From Eunapius fragilis (taxonomy: Eukaryota; Porifera; Demospongiae; Spongillida; Spongillidae), in assembly GCA_963681505.1 (NCBI GenBank), contig OY811979.1, positions 3,007,414 through 3,071,413 of the forward strand: a stretch of 64,000 nucleotides of DNA. The letters are read 5' to 3'. A model generated the notes under the pieces. That model was not told the DNA's origin. It did no database searches and was given only the letters and a program-made list of their open reading frames with translations. This document shows positions 32,815 through 43,301 of the stretch, in pieces. The translations under genes were made by a program, and so were the position numbers. Every line of letters starts with the position of its first letter. Position 1 is the stretch's first letter.

Positions 32815-33836
32815 GAATGCTTCCAGCACGTGTCTTTGGAGAGTCAGGTTGTTTGGGAATGCAGCCCAAAGTGGGTGGTAAACTGCACCTAAAGCTAAAT
32901 ATTAAGCACGGGACCGATAGCAAACAAGTACCGTGAGGGAAAGGTGAAAAGCACTTTGAAAAGAGAGTCAAAGTGAACGCGAAACCGTTAGGAGGGAAGC
33001 ATATGTAGCCAGGCGTCGCTCCGTCCGAGGTTCAGATTTCGGAGGGCGACGCGCGGGCGTTGGCCTTGGCCAGCGACGATCGCGCCGTCGTCCCCCGGGT
33101 TTGCAATTCTCGGCGGAGCTGGCCAACGTGCGCGCTGAACTGCGGTCGGGTGGTGTCTAGTCTCGTACCCAGACCCACCCTTACGTAAGCATTATCGCAT
33201 AATGTATAATACTACGTAGTATTATACATTATGCGATAATGCTTACGTAAGGGTGGGTCTGGGTACGAGACTAGGTGGTGTCTTGACTCGCCTCTAGGGG
33301 CGAAGTTCCGAAGTTCGAGGTCGTATAGCCGATCGTATGGAGCTCGCTGGCGACCGAGGAGAGGGTCGCTTCGACCCGTGTGCGCAGGCCCTCGTGGCTG
33401 GACCACCCGCGCTCGGGTAGCGGGCGCTCCCGTGGACTACTTCTGTAGTGCACGGGCAGCGCTCCCGCTGCCAGGACGCGGGGGTCGCATCTGCGGTTGG
33501 CTGTAGGTGGCTTCATCTGACCCGTCTTGAAACACGGACCAAGGAGTGTAACATGCCCGCGAGTCTTTGGGTGAGACGAAAAGCCCTGTGGTGCAATGAA
33601 AGTGAAGCGTCGGCTTGCCGACGCGAGGCGAGAGCACCCTCCGGGTGCCCATCGTCGACCGATCCTATTCACTTGTGAAGGGATTCGAGTGAGAGCGTGC
33701 CTGTTGCGACCCGAAAGATGGTGAACTATGCCTGAGTACGTTGAAGCCAGAGGAAACTCTGGTGGAAGCTCGTAGCGATTCTGACGTGCAAATCGATCGT
33801 CAAACTTGGGTATAGGGGCGAAAGACTAATCGAACA

Positions 33837-33867
<31 letters not shown>

Positions 33868-33979
33868 AACAGGATAGCTGGAACCCGATGGCAGTTTCAT
33901 GAGGTAAAGCGAATGATTAGAGGTCTTGGGGTTGAATCAACCTCAACCTATTCTCAAACTTTAAATGGATGAGAAGGCC
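32815..33979 (+). rRNA. 28S rRNA fragment (pseudogene)
   Basis: The 5' third of large-subunit rRNA: GGTTGTTTGGGAATGCAGCC, GTACCGTGAGGGAAAGGTGA, AACCGTTAGGAGGGAAGC, CACGGACCAAGGAGTGTAAC, GTGAGAGCGTGCCTGTTG and AGTAGCTGGTTCCCTCCGAA occur in the right order, ending near ATTCTCAAACTTTAAATGG. The GC-rich D2 region lies between 33000 and 33500 and resembles demosponge 28S. Substitutions such as TTAAGCACGG in the pre-D2 region, truncation at both ends, lack of 5.8S/ITS and a 116-bp palindrome insertion show it is a displaced pseudogene. Confidence 0.9.
33158..33273. mobile_element. Perfect 116-bp palindromic insertion
   Basis: Each half of 58 bp is an exact complement of the other around ACTAC|GTAGT. 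The ends are TAGTCTCGTACCCAGACC. The 9-bp duplication GGTGGTGTC flanks it (33149-33157 and 33274-33282). A 9-bp duplication suggests a Mutator-like mobiliser. The arm motif recurs at 18669-18716. Confidence 0.9.
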
Positions 33980-33984
33980 GGTGT

Positions 33985-34110
33985 CACAGGAATAAGCGTC
34001 CCCGGATAATGCGTCCGACCGGACTGCTGGTCCTAGAATTCTGCGTCCGCCGGACAGCCAGTCCTAGGAGCCACTGTCCCCCTGGACATCGTATCCTAGG
34101 ATAGCATGTG
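33985..34110. repeat. GTCC/TCCTAG degenerate repeats
   Basis: Alternating GTCCGxCCGGAC and TCCTAG(G/A) motifs, about 30 bp apart, directly after the 28S fragment. The motifs are partly palindromic. Confidence 0.55.
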
Positions 34111-34825
34111 CCCCCTTACGAGCTGTGACTTTTAGTTATTTATAGTGGTTATGTTTGTATTCTAACTTGATTTTATATTACGATGCGTAATTATATATTA
34201 TTGTAGTATCATTCAAATAATGAGTATTAAAAATTAAACCATTTCTAGATCAATTAGTCACAGCCCTTTGCGGCTGGACAAAAGGGTCCATAATTAGACA
34301 ATACCGTAAACCAAAAAAACTCATTGCGGCTAGATGCGCCATGGCCTCATTAAAATGGCGCTTTTTGATAGAGCTGTATCTTGTTCATTTTACCATCAAA
34401 TACCTGTTAATCCCTCCCATTTAACTGGTGTATCGTCGTAGTAGAGACTATACCATATGCGCACTCTTCAAATCGCAATCCTTTATAACGCGCAGCCAAT
34501 TTATATATGGATATCGTAAGGGAGAGGGGGTACTTCACGCTGATAATACCAAGCACAGACAAATTCTCAGGAACGTCAGCATGCCGCTTTGTCAACTATA
34601 CACATTTAGGTATACAGAAACACCATTTAGGTCCAGCCATACTTTTTTTTCACCACACAATAAAGGGTTTTGCTTTTCTATGAATAATGCGGTATTAGTA
34701 GCTTTATTCGGTCACATAGCCTAGATGGAACACCACATATACCAGCTCCAGAAACTTTGCAGAGCTTGTGGAAAACATTTGGTGGCTAGAGAGATCAAAA
34801 GGAGAGCATTCATGAGAGGGGGTTT
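34111..34825. other. No recognisable gene
   Basis: AT-rich, short frames only. Confidence 0.4.
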
Positions 34826-36512
34826 ATAATGGGTACATGAGGGCAGGGGGTCCAGCTGCTTACTGTGGGAACATGGAGCAGACCAGCTGCTTATAGTAGG
34901 TACTTTGGGGCATGTGCAGGGGGTCCAGCTACTTAGTGAGTACATAGGGGCAGAGTGTACAGTGAGTACACAGGGGCAGGGGTCTAGCTGCTTACTGTGG
35001 ATACATGGGGGGCAGGGGTCCAGCTGCTTACTGTGTGTACATGGGGGGCAGGGGTCCAGCTGCTTACTGTGGGTACATGGTGGGCAGGGGTCCAGCTGCT
35101 TACAGTGGGTACATGGGGGCAGGGGGGGCCAGTTTCTTACAGTGGGTACATGGGGGCAAGGGGGCGTGGGTACATGGGGGAGGGGGACTAGCTGCTTACA
35201 GTGGGTACATGGGGGCAAGGGGGCCAGTTGCTTACAGTGGGTACATGGGGGCAAGGGGGCATGGGTACATGGGGGAGGGGGTCCAGCTGCTTACAGTGGG
35301 TACATGGGGGCAGGGGGCGTGGGCACATGGGGGAGGGGGTCCAGCTGCTTACAGTGGGTACATGGGGGCAAGGGGACCAGTTGCTTACAGCAGGTACATG
35401 GGGGCAGGGGTCCAGCTTCTTACTGTGGGTACATGGGGGCAGGGGTCTAGCTGCTTACTGTGGGTACATGGGGGCAGGGGGGGTCCAGCTGCTTACAGTG
35501 GGTACATGGGGGAGGGGGTCCAGCTGCTTACAGTTGGTACATGAGGGTAGGCATATGTGGGGGCAGGTGTCTACCTGCTTATAGTGGGTACATGGGGGCA
35601 CGGGGGCCAGTTGCTTAGTGGGTACATGGGGGCAGGGGTCCAGCTGCTTACTGTGGGTACATGGGGGCAAGGGGGTCCAGCTGCTTACAGTGGGTACATG
35701 GGGGCAGGGGGGTCCAGCTGCTTACAGTGGGTACATGGGGGTAAGGGGTCCAGCTGCTTACAGTGGGTACATGGGGGCAAGGGGTCTAGCTGCTTACAGT
35801 GGGTACATGGGGGCAAGGGGGCCAGTTGCTTACAGTGGGTACATGGGGGCAAGGGGGCGTGGGTACATGAGGGAGGGGGTCCAGCTGCTTACAGTTGGTA
35901 CATGAGGGTAGGCATATGTGGGGCAAGGGTCCAGCTGCTTACAGTGGACTCATGGGGTAGGGGTTCCAGTTGCTTACAGTGGGTACATGACGGCAGGAGG
36001 TCCAGCTTCGTACATGTACATGGGGCAGGGGTCCAGCTGCTTACAGTGGGTACATGGGGGAGGGGGTCCAGCTGCTTATAGAGGGTACATGTGGGCAGGG
36101 GATCCAGCTGCTCACAGTGGGTACATGAGAGCAGGGGGTAGCGGTGGGTGTATGGGGGCAGGGAGTCCAGCTGCTTACATGAAGGCCGGGGGATCAGCTG
36201 CTTACAGTAGTCATGTGGGGGAGGAGGTCCAGCTGCTAACAGTGGGCATATACATGGGGCAGGAGGTCCAGCTGTTCATAGTGGGCACATGGGGACAGGG
36301 GATTACAGTGTGGGTACATAGGGGCAGAGTGTAACAGTGGTACATGGGGCAGGGGGCAGTCAGGGGGTCCAGCTGCTTGCAGTGGGTACATGAAGGCAGG
36401 GGGTCCAATACATGTACATGGGGCAGGGGGTGCAGCTACTTACAGTGGGTAGGTAGGCTGGGTGTTCAGCTGACAGTGGGTACATAAGGGCAGGGGGGTC
36501 CAGCTGATTTTC
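34826..36512. repeat. About 36-bp minisatellite, 1.7 kb
   Basis: Roughly 40 units built from GTCCAGCTGCTTACAGTGGG and TACATGGGGGCAGG, most regular between 35000 and 35900 and decaying at both ends. The unit has variable G runs, so all three frames stay open for long stretches on both strands; none has a coding signature. Confidence 0.95.
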
Positions 36513-36960
36513 ACGTCAAAACGTATATGTACTGGGCTAGTTTACACGGCTCAAACCACAGTACACTTCACATGCGTATACCATTGCGAAGAAAAAGTAT
36601 GGCTACAGTTCCATACTATTTGTTGTAAGTTCCTTCTGTCTCCTTTTGTTATTCGCTTCCAACTGGGGTGCAGAATTTGTCTACGTGGTCCAAAAAGTAC
36701 GTTGAAGACGATGCGTTCGTCGAAAAATGGCCGCTTGTAGGAAGCGGTGGAGAGAAAACTAGGCCATGTGACTTTGGCTACAAATAGAACAAAGATCCTT
36801 CATTCATTGTATGGCTTTAAAATGGTGACAAGTTCAAACATGTTAACATGTAGTGCAAGGTTTCTAAGGTTGTCGGTTGTCAAGGGTGGTTGCTAGGGCA
36901 TTACGCCACTTTTTCAATATTTCAAGAGGTATGCCTTTTGTCCACAAATTGTATGGCCGC
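36513..36960. other. No recognisable gene
   Basis: Unique sequence between the minisatellite and the satellite. Confidence 0.4.
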
Positions 36961-37376
36961 ATAGGGCTGTGTAGTATAGTGTGTTTAATAAATCTAGATT
37001 TAATTTGCAATGTTCATGAATTATGACCTACCTTGTGAAACGATTTGTGGTATTTCAACATAAAATCGATGTAGTATCCTTAAAGTAATTTAACACGACT
37101 TTAAACCATTGCTAGATAGTAAATCTAGTTCCATATAGGTAGTATGTTTATAACATCAGATGTGTCATGGTGTATGATAAACCTTAAGTACATTGAGATA
37201 TTCACAATGCATGTATCATTACAACAATAATAACGACTTTTAACAATTAAACCATTACTAGGTAGTTAATCTAGATCCATAAAGATAACATTTACAACAT
37301 GGTATGTTTACATTTAAATTTAGAAATAATCTTGTGTGTCATAGTGCATAGTTGACCATCTTAAACCTTAAGAGTA
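36961..37376. repeat. AT-rich satellite block 1
   Basis: Repeating AATAACGACTTTTAA, TTAAACCATTACTAG, CTAGATCCATAA, GATTTAATCTGG and CATTGAGATATTCACAAT modules at about 160-190 bp spacing. The same modules recur at 43302-43850, 50600-51590, 54535-54893 and 60105-60580. Confidence 0.85.
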
Positions 37377-37565
37377 ATACCATTTCTGTCGGTTGAATGG
37401 AATGAATTAGACAGAAAATTAGCTCCTGCCTGGTGTAAGTTGCAGGATGACTGGTGATTGGTCAGATTGTGGCGCCCAAAGTTGGGCCATGTGGTAGAGG
37501 GTATAAATGATGGACGAGAGAGTTAAGAGTCAGTCTAAGCGTTTGTGCACGTGGCGTTTTTTCTT
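37377..37565 (+). repeat. Ngaro A1 terminal repeat
   Basis: Starts ATACCATTTCTGTCGG and is nearly identical to A2 (42707-42892) until the two diverge after GTGCACGTGGCG. It contains the promoter. Confidence 0.92.
37502..37507 (+). promoter_or_regulatory. TATA box of the Ngaro promoter
   Basis: TATAAA within A1, with an ATTGGTC (reverse CCAAT) about 45 bp upstream. The copy in A2 is at 42832-42837. An ATG overlapping it at 37507 cannot be the start codon if this box works. Confidence 0.6.
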
Positions 37566-37599
37566 TTTCTGTTTTTTTTTTTTTTTTTTGCCATACAGG

Positions 37600-40446
37600 A
37601 TGAGCGACCACGAGTCAGAGGAAACGACAGCAGACGGAACAACGGCAGACGGAACGACGACAGGGTCTGCAAGATCTTCTACCGCCCCGCGGACGGCAGA
37701 CGGAACGACGGCAGGGTCTTCAAGATCTTCTACCGCCCCGCGGCTAGGGGATAACCAAGTAGCCCTTATACTTGGGGCCATCAGCCAGTCCCAGGCCGAA
37801 ATGCAGGCCCTCCGTAAGGAGATACGCGAGTCGCAGGAGGAGGCGGCGGAAAAGCTGGAGGCGATGAGGAGGGAGAAACCACTCCACTTCAACAAGAAGA
37901 CCCACGAGGTGCAGCACTCCTTCAACCAAAGTGTGGAGGATAGGTTGAAGGGTGCCGAATCCAGCCTGGCAAAGGCAGCGCGGCTAATGGCAGATGGTCC
38001 TGCGAAGGAGGCAGTCGTACGGGCGCAGCAGGATGTCACTAAGGGTAAGGAACTCCTCGCCCACCGCCAGAAGTTGATCCGGATCGCCGACCGATCCGAG
38101 TTCGGCTGGGTCGTCGTCGAGGAGTACGAGGACGACGACCTCGCCGTTAACTCCGACGACGAAAGGAGGCTCGAAAAGGCGGAGCGAGCGGCCGAGAGGA
38201 AGGTGGGGGCGAAGCGAAGGAAGCGGCGGGAAGAGGAGGCGCGTAAAGAGCCTAGGCTGGGTGGCGGCCAAGCGCCTGTGGTGGCTTCGACGTCACTCCC
38301 GGTCCCAAGGCCTATTTCAAGTGGTGGCGCGCTTGCTCCAAGGCCGCCAGGGCCTATCATTTGTTACCAGTGTGGTGAAACTGGCCACGTGAGGCGCACG
38401 TGTACCAAGAAGCCCGTGCCGGCCTCAGCTGTGTATCCTCTCACCATAACGTGTGTTGTTAGTGAGCCTGTTTGCGATGTGGGTCCTGTAGGTGAAGGGG
38501 AAAACGATGAAGTGGTTATTAAGAGGTGCTGGGAGTTCCAAGGTGATGTTTCAGCCCATGGGACGGTCAAGAACAGGTCTGTGAAGGGCTGTTTACGGGA
38601 GCATGTGTCCTTCTGGGAGCAGGAGCTGTCTGCACCTCCATGGGTCATAGATACCATAAAACACGGGTTGATATTGCCATTGCGTACTGAGCCTACCCCA
38701 TACTATAGACCTAATCAGTTATCTGCCACAAGCAATTCCGAGTGGGTGGATGGTGCAATCACTGAGTTAGTAAAGGGTCAATACATTAGGGAAGTAAAGG
38801 AAAAGCCATATGTTTGTAGCCCATTGTCAGTAGTGGGGAACAGTTCAGGCAAGAAACGATTGGTGGTAAATATGAGGCATGTAAACAAGTTTCTCTTGAG
38901 AAGGAGTTTCAAATATGAAGACTTGCGCATAGCCATGATGCTGTTTGAGCAAGGTGAGCTGATGTTTAGCTTTGACCTTAAATCTGGTTACCATCATGTG
39001 GATATTGCTGCTCAACACTATAAGTATCTGGGTCTAGAATGGAATAACAGGTTTTATGTGTTTACAGTGTTGCCATTTGGGTTGGCAGTGGCCCCATATG
39101 TGTTCACCAAGCTTTTACGTCCATTGGTCAGGCTATGGAGAAATAAGGGTTTTAAGTCTGTGTTGTACTTAGATGATGGTGTGTTTGCAGTGCATGGGGA
39201 GAAGGAAGCTAGCGAAGCTAGCCAATTTGTACAAGATACCCTAGTGAAGGCAGGTTTGCTAGCTAATGAGGAAAAATCTGTCTGGGTGCCATCCCCGGTC
39301 ATAGCATGGTTGGGGTTTATCATTGATCTCCAACAGGGCTGTGTGTTAGTACCAGATGCCAAACTAGCAAAGCTGCAGTCAATTCTGCAGGCAACATGTA
39401 AGCTGGCAGTTATCAGCGCCAGGTCACTGGCCTCTCTCATTGGAAAAATTTTGTCCATGGGCATGGCATTAGGTCCTGTCGCTAGACTGATGACTAGATG
39501 CATGTACGTTGCACTTGAAGGTCGCACGAGCTGGTGTGACACGTTGAATGTGACCGACGAGGTACGAGGGGAGTTGTGTTTTTGGGCAAAATCATTGGTC
39601 AGTTATAATGGGCAGCCCATAAGGTTCAAGCCTTCAGCGGTGAGGGTGGTGTATTCAGATGCTAGCAATGTTGGCTATGGTGGGTACATGGTGGAGCATG
39701 GCCCACTTATAGCCAATGGTAGTTGGACTGCCGGGGAGGCTAAACAGAGCTCCACATGGAGAGAGCTAGTTGCAGTAAGCCGCGTGTTAGAGTCAATGGT
39801 ACTTAAGCTTTCTGGTGAAAGAGTGCGTTGGTTTACCGACAATTTAAATATAGTCCATATTTTGAAAGTGGGTAGTAGGAAGCCACAGTTGCATGAAGAA
39901 GTGCTGAAAGTATTTAATATGTGCGTGGGGCATCAGATTAAGTTGGAGCCGGAGTGGGTTCCGCGAGAGGAGAATACAATAGCAGATTGCATTAGTCGAA
40001 TCGTGGACTACGACGATTGGCAGTTGGTGCCAGAAATGTTCTATTGGTTGAACGGGCAGTTTGGGCCCTTTTCTGTAGACAGGTTTGCAAGCAATTACAA
40101 TACACAATTACCCAGGTTCAACTCTAGGTATGCTTGCCCTAATACGGAGGCAATTGATGCATTTACAGTTGACTGGAGTGAGGAAAATAACTGGCTTTGC
40201 CCACCCCCTTCCCTCATAGTGAGGGTCCTGCGTCATGCCCAGCAGTGTAGAGCACGTGGTATGATTGTCATACCTTGCTGGCCATCAGCCCCTTTCTGGC
40301 CCCTAGTTTGCTCGGGTAGCGGGTATGCATCGTTCGTATTAGCAACAATTGAGCTGGGGACATGCATGGATGTGTTCATGCCAGGTAGATCCGGGGCTTG
40401 CGTGCTAACCAATACACCAGTATTGGCTATGAAAATAGCTTTTTGA
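37600..40446 (+). CDS. Ngaro gag - reverse transcriptase - RNase H polyprotein
   Basis: 948 aa from ATG 37600, which follows a long pyrimidine tract ending CATACAG, so it may also follow a splice. The upstream ATG (37507) overlaps the TATA box and is rejected. Residues about 1-250 are a Ser/Thr-rich start, then a charged, probably coiled-coil gag. A CCHC knuckle CYQCGETGHVRRTC lies at about 254-268. The reverse transcriptase has FSFDLKSGYHHVD near 455 (motif A), VLPFGLAVAP and LYLDDGVF near 520 (catalytic DD). RNase H starts with VYSDASNVGYGGY near 685, then TWRELVAV and WFTDNLN. The C-terminal part (CPPPSLIVRVLRHAQQ, WPSAPFWPLV) is the conserved tail seen in DIRS/Ngaro polyproteins. No stop or shift interrupts it, so this half is potentially functional. 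Confidence 0.92.
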   Translation: MSDHESEETTADGTTADGTTTGSARSSTAPRTADGTTAGSSRSSTAPRLGDNQVALILGAISQSQAEMQALRKEIRESQEEAAEKLEAMRREKPLHFNKKTHEVQHSFNQSVEDRLKGAESSLAKAARLMADGPAKEAVVRAQQDVTKGKELLAHRQKLIRIADRSEFGWVVVEEYEDDDLAVNSDDERRLEKAERAAERKVGAKRRKRREEEARKEPRLGGGQAPVVASTSLPVPRPISSGGALAPRPPGPIICYQCGETGHVRRTCTKKPVPASAVYPLTITCVVSEPVCDVGPVGEGENDEVVIKRCWEFQGDVSAHGTVKNRSVKGCLREHVSFWEQELSAPPWVIDTIKHGLILPLRTEPTPYYRPNQLSATSNSEWVDGAITELVKGQYIREVKEKPYVCSPLSVVGNSSGKKRLVVNMRHVNKFLLRRSFKYEDLRIAMMLFEQGELMFSFDLKSGYHHVDIAAQHYKYLGLEWNNRFYVFTVLPFGLAVAPYVFTKLLRPLVRLWRNKGFKSVLYLDDGVFAVHGEKEASEASQFVQDTLVKAGLLANEEKSVWVPSPVIAWLGFIIDLQQGCVLVPDAKLAKLQSILQATCKLAVISARSLASLIGKILSMGMALGPVARLMTRCMYVALEGRTSWCDTLNVTDEVRGELCFWAKSLVSYNGQPIRFKPSAVRVVYSDASNVGYGGYMVEHGPLIANGSWTAGEAKQSSTWRELVAVSRVLESMVLKLSGERVRWFTDNLNIVHILKVGSRKPQLHEEVLKVFNMCVGHQIKLEPEWVPREENTIADCISRIVDYDDWQLVPEMFYWLNGQFGPFSVDRFASNYNTQLPRFNSRYACPNTEAIDAFTVDWSEENNWLCPPPSLIVRVLRHAQQCRARGMIVIPCWPSAPFWPLVCSGSGYASFVLATIELGTCMDVFMPGRSGACVLTNTPVLAMKIAF

Positions 40447-40509
40447 GACCGAGCATTTCTATAAGCCGCCGGGCGGTATGGTGTCCGTAACCGGGCTATT
40501 TTCAGTTCG

Positions 40510-41470
40510 TGTTTGGCCACTGGGCTGGTATGTGTTCAGCCACGGGGCTGGTGTGTGTGTTCAGTCACTGGGCTGGTATGTGTTCAGCCACTGGGCTGGT
40601 ATGTGTTCAGCCACTGGGCTGGTATGTGTTCAGCCACTGGGCTGGTATGTGTTCAGCCACTGGGCTGGTATGTGTTCAGCCACTGGGCTGGCGTGTGTTC
40701 AGCCACTGGGCTGGTGTGTGTTCAGTCACTGGGCTGGTATGTGTTCAGCCACTGGGCTGGCGTGTGTTCAGCCACTGGGCTGGCGTGTGTTCAGCCACTG
40801 GGCTGGTACATGTTCAATGCATATAGGAAAAGATGTATCAGTAAGAGACAACGAGATGTTGACCTCAGCCCCGGATCCAGCATAGGGGGCGGCCGCCCCC
40901 CCCCCCCCCCCATTCATATGAAATGCCGCCCTCTGGCACCAATTGCCGCCCACCCTCCCCCGCTCCACCCCTCACGCACTATCACGCACGCGCACACAAA
41001 ACGAAGATATAAATCATCGTATCATCGTACGGCAAGCAGCCCTCCCCCCCCCCCCCCCCCCCGCCCCACTTTTCGTATCGGACCTGAAGCGGACAGCACC
41101 CCCTCCCCCCACCCCCCCTCCCACTTTTCGTATCGGGCCCAGCACCCCCCCCCCCCCCCCCCCCCCCCGCCCTTATCGCGGGTCTAAACTCCCCCTTTTG
41201 GTGGCTTCGCATACATTCATTGCCAATGTGCCGCTCCTCCCGTAAAACCGCCCCCCCCTTAGCCAAATCCTGGATCCGGGGTTGGTTGACCTAGTCCCGT
41301 ATTTGTTAATAAGCAAACATGTTCAGCCACTGGGCTGGTATGTGTTCAGCCACTGGGCTGGTATGTGTTCAGCCACTGGGCTGGTGTGTGTTCAGTCACT
41401 GGGCTGGCGTGTGTGTGTGTCAGCCACTAGACTGACGTGTGTATTCAGTCACCGGACTGGTATGGAGTCA
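40510..41470. repeat. 23-bp minisatellite inside Ngaro, split by a MITE
   Basis: About 13 units of CAGCCACTGGGCTGGTATG plus TGTT at 40515-40820, and another 5-6 units at 41322-41465 beyond the inserted MITE. It lies between the RT and recombinase frames. Confidence 0.93.
40866..41284. mobile_element. Non-autonomous hAT element with poly-C core
   Basis: Ends CAGCCCCGGATCCAG and CTGGATCCGGGGTTG with a perfect 8-bp duplication GTTGACCT (40858-40865 and 41285-41292). The internal CGTATCGG and C-run units are like those at 23498-23931. It is inserted within the Ngaro minisatellite, so it is younger than that array. Confidence 0.93.
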
Positions 41471-41534
41471 GCTATGGTTATTTTATTACATATTGTAGTT
41501 GTGCAGTGTTTAATGCAGAAAATTCTTCCCTGCA

Positions 41535-42539
41535 GATATCTGGAGCTCAGGAGTGTGGCCTCTACTGACCAACTTAGAGGACCCAGAGCTGCGTCGCCTG
41601 GCCGCAGCGCTGCCAACCACAGTCTTAAGGAGCCGAGCTGACAGTACTACCAAGAAGTATCTGGGCGCCTACAGGAGATGGAAGACCTGGACAGATAGTA
41701 GGCAAGGCGTACCTAGTTTCCCTGTACAGGACGTTCACCTGGCACTCTACCTGCAACACTTAAGTGAGTCAGTAGAGTCAAAGGCAGCAGCGGAGGAAGT
41801 AGTGCATGCCTTGTCATGGTTGCACCAGATGGCTGGTTTAAACCCTGTGGGTGCATCCCCATTGGTGCAGGTCACACTGGCAGGTATTAAAAGGATCGTG
41901 GCTAGGCCTAAGGTTCGTAAGGAGCCTGTGACAGTTGAGATGCTGCAGGCCATGGTTGAGGCTGCAGGCATGGAACCATCACTTACTGAAGTGAGGTTGT
42001 TGGCTGTGTGCTTGTTGGCATTTGCAGGATTTCTGCGTTGCGACGAGTTAATTAAGCTTCGGTGCTCTGACATTTCCTTTAATGCTGAGGGCATGCGGGT
42101 TAGTATAAAGTCCAGTAAGACCGACCAGTACCGGGATGGGGATGAAGTGGTTATTGCACGCACAGGCACACCAACTTGTCCAGTAAATATGATGACTCGT
42201 TACTTTGACATGGCTGGGCTCACAGTGCAGTCTAGCGAGAAGGTGTTCAGAGGTATCGTACATACGAGGGAGGGTGAGAAACTTCGTAAGTCCGGGGGGA
42301 TTAGCTACACACGCCTCAGATAATTATTGTTGGCTAAGATAGGCCAGTTGGGGTGGGACCCCGAGCTGTTTGGTATGCACAGTCTCCGGGCTGGTGGTGC
42401 TACCACAGCGGCTAATGCTGGAGTCCCTGATAGGCTGTTTAAGAGACATGGTCGCTGGAAGTCAGAGACTGCTAAGGATGGGTACATAAAAGATGCAGTA
42501 GAAAAGCGCTTAGAAGTGAGCAAGCGCTTGGGGTTGTGA
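41535..42539 (+). pseudogene. Ngaro tyrosine recombinase with one nonsense codon
   Basis: The frame 41553-42539 is a phage-integrase-family recombinase, interrupted only by a TAA at 42321-42323. The reading frame is the same on both sides. The N-terminal SAM-like core-binding part (STTKKYLGAYRRW, LALYLQHL) precedes the catalytic domain. The active-site set is complete: GFLRCDEL (Arg I), a Lys in the following hairpin (SSKTDQY), HSLRAGGAT (His-x-x-Arg), HGRW and GYI (nucleophile Tyr) near the end. A CCCTGCAG acceptor-like site at 41528-41536 suggests expression by splicing. Loss of one codon would be enough to inactivate it. Confidence 0.9.
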
Positions 42540-42589
42540 GCAGGTCGTACCCACTAGCAGTAATCATTCTTTCTTTGCATTGTCTAGTT

Positions 42590-42706
42590 GTAATGTTCGT
42601 TCAGTCTAGTTGTGACGTATGTTCGTGTTGTGTCGTGCACATTCGGCAAAAACCAATGTTAAAAGGTTGTCATTGTGGTCATCTTGCATGGGCATAGAGG
42701 CAGGAG
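42590..42706 (+). repeat. Ngaro B1 repeat
   Basis: TGTAATGTTCGTTCAG ... GGCATAGAGGCAGGAG, nearly identical to B2 (43184-43301). It abuts A2. Confidence 0.92.
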
Positions 42707-42892
42707 ATACCATTTCTGTCGGTTGAATGGAATGAATTAGACAGAAAATTAGCTCCTGCCTGGTGTAAGTTGCAGGATGACTGGTGATTGGTCAGATTGT
42801 GGCGCCCAAAGTTGGGCCATGTGGTAGAGGGTATAAATGATGGATGAGAGAGTTAAGAGTCAGTCTAAGCGTTTGTGCACGTGGCGTTTTTT
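42707..42892 (+). repeat. Ngaro A2 repeat
   Basis: Copy of A1, one substitution visible in the GATGAGAGAG segment (GACGAG in A1). Confidence 0.92.
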
Positions 42893-43183
42893 TCTGTATT
42901 TGGTTGTTGTGTTGTCTTTTTCATTGCCACAGAGTTCCACCTTAACCAAGGCTATGCAGATAGTCAGAGTGCAGTCATCGGTCAAAATGGCAGATTGTTT
43001 GGGTCTTTTCTCTGCTGCGCAATTTTTTTCCTCAATGAGGTTTTTTTCCGCAGCCGGAGTTTTTTCCCCTGAGGAAGGTGTGGGCCCACCTCCTCTAAAT
43101 CACACACTGGCCCCTGCCGTGGACTTTTGTGTACACATGCACATGCAGTTGTTGCGGTTACGAACCAGTGTAGTTGTGATGTA

Positions 43184-43301
43184 TGTAATGTTCGTTCAGT
43201 CTAGTTGTGACGTATGTTCGTGTTGTGTCGTGCACATTCGGCGAAAACCAATGTTAAAAGGTTGCCATTGTGGTCATCTTGCATGGGCATAGAGGCAGGA
43301 G
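43184..43301 (+). repeat. Ngaro B2 repeat and right end
   Basis: The second copy of B, differing from B1 at a few sites (GGCGAAAACC versus GGCAAAAACC). Satellite begins directly after it. Confidence 0.92.

Larger units (their letters stand above)
37377..43301 (+). mobile_element. Ngaro (DIRS-group) tyrosine-recombinase retrotransposon
   Basis: A 5.9-kb element with split direct repeats in Ngaro order: A1 (37377-37565), coding region, B1 (42590-42706), A2 (42707-42892), B2 (43184-43301). It encodes gag, reverse transcriptase, RNase H and a tyrosine recombinase instead of a DDE integrase. Both flanks are satellite. As expected for recombinase-mediated insertion, I see no target duplication. 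A hAT MITE and a minisatellite lie between its two main reading frames. Confidence 0.93.

Noticed and set aside
34905..36408. Several 100-180 codon frames on both strands in the minisatellite
   Set aside because: All follow the 36-bp unit (multiple of three) and change frame with variable G runs; no coding signature.
37507..37599. Upstream ATG extending the Ngaro polyprotein (MMDERV...)
   Set aside because: It overlaps the TATA box and lies in the terminal repeat before a pyrimidine tract; ATG 37600 is preferred.
40510..40826. CRISPR-like array (23-bp units)
   Set aside because: Units are contiguous with no unique spacers, in a eukaryotic retrotransposon.
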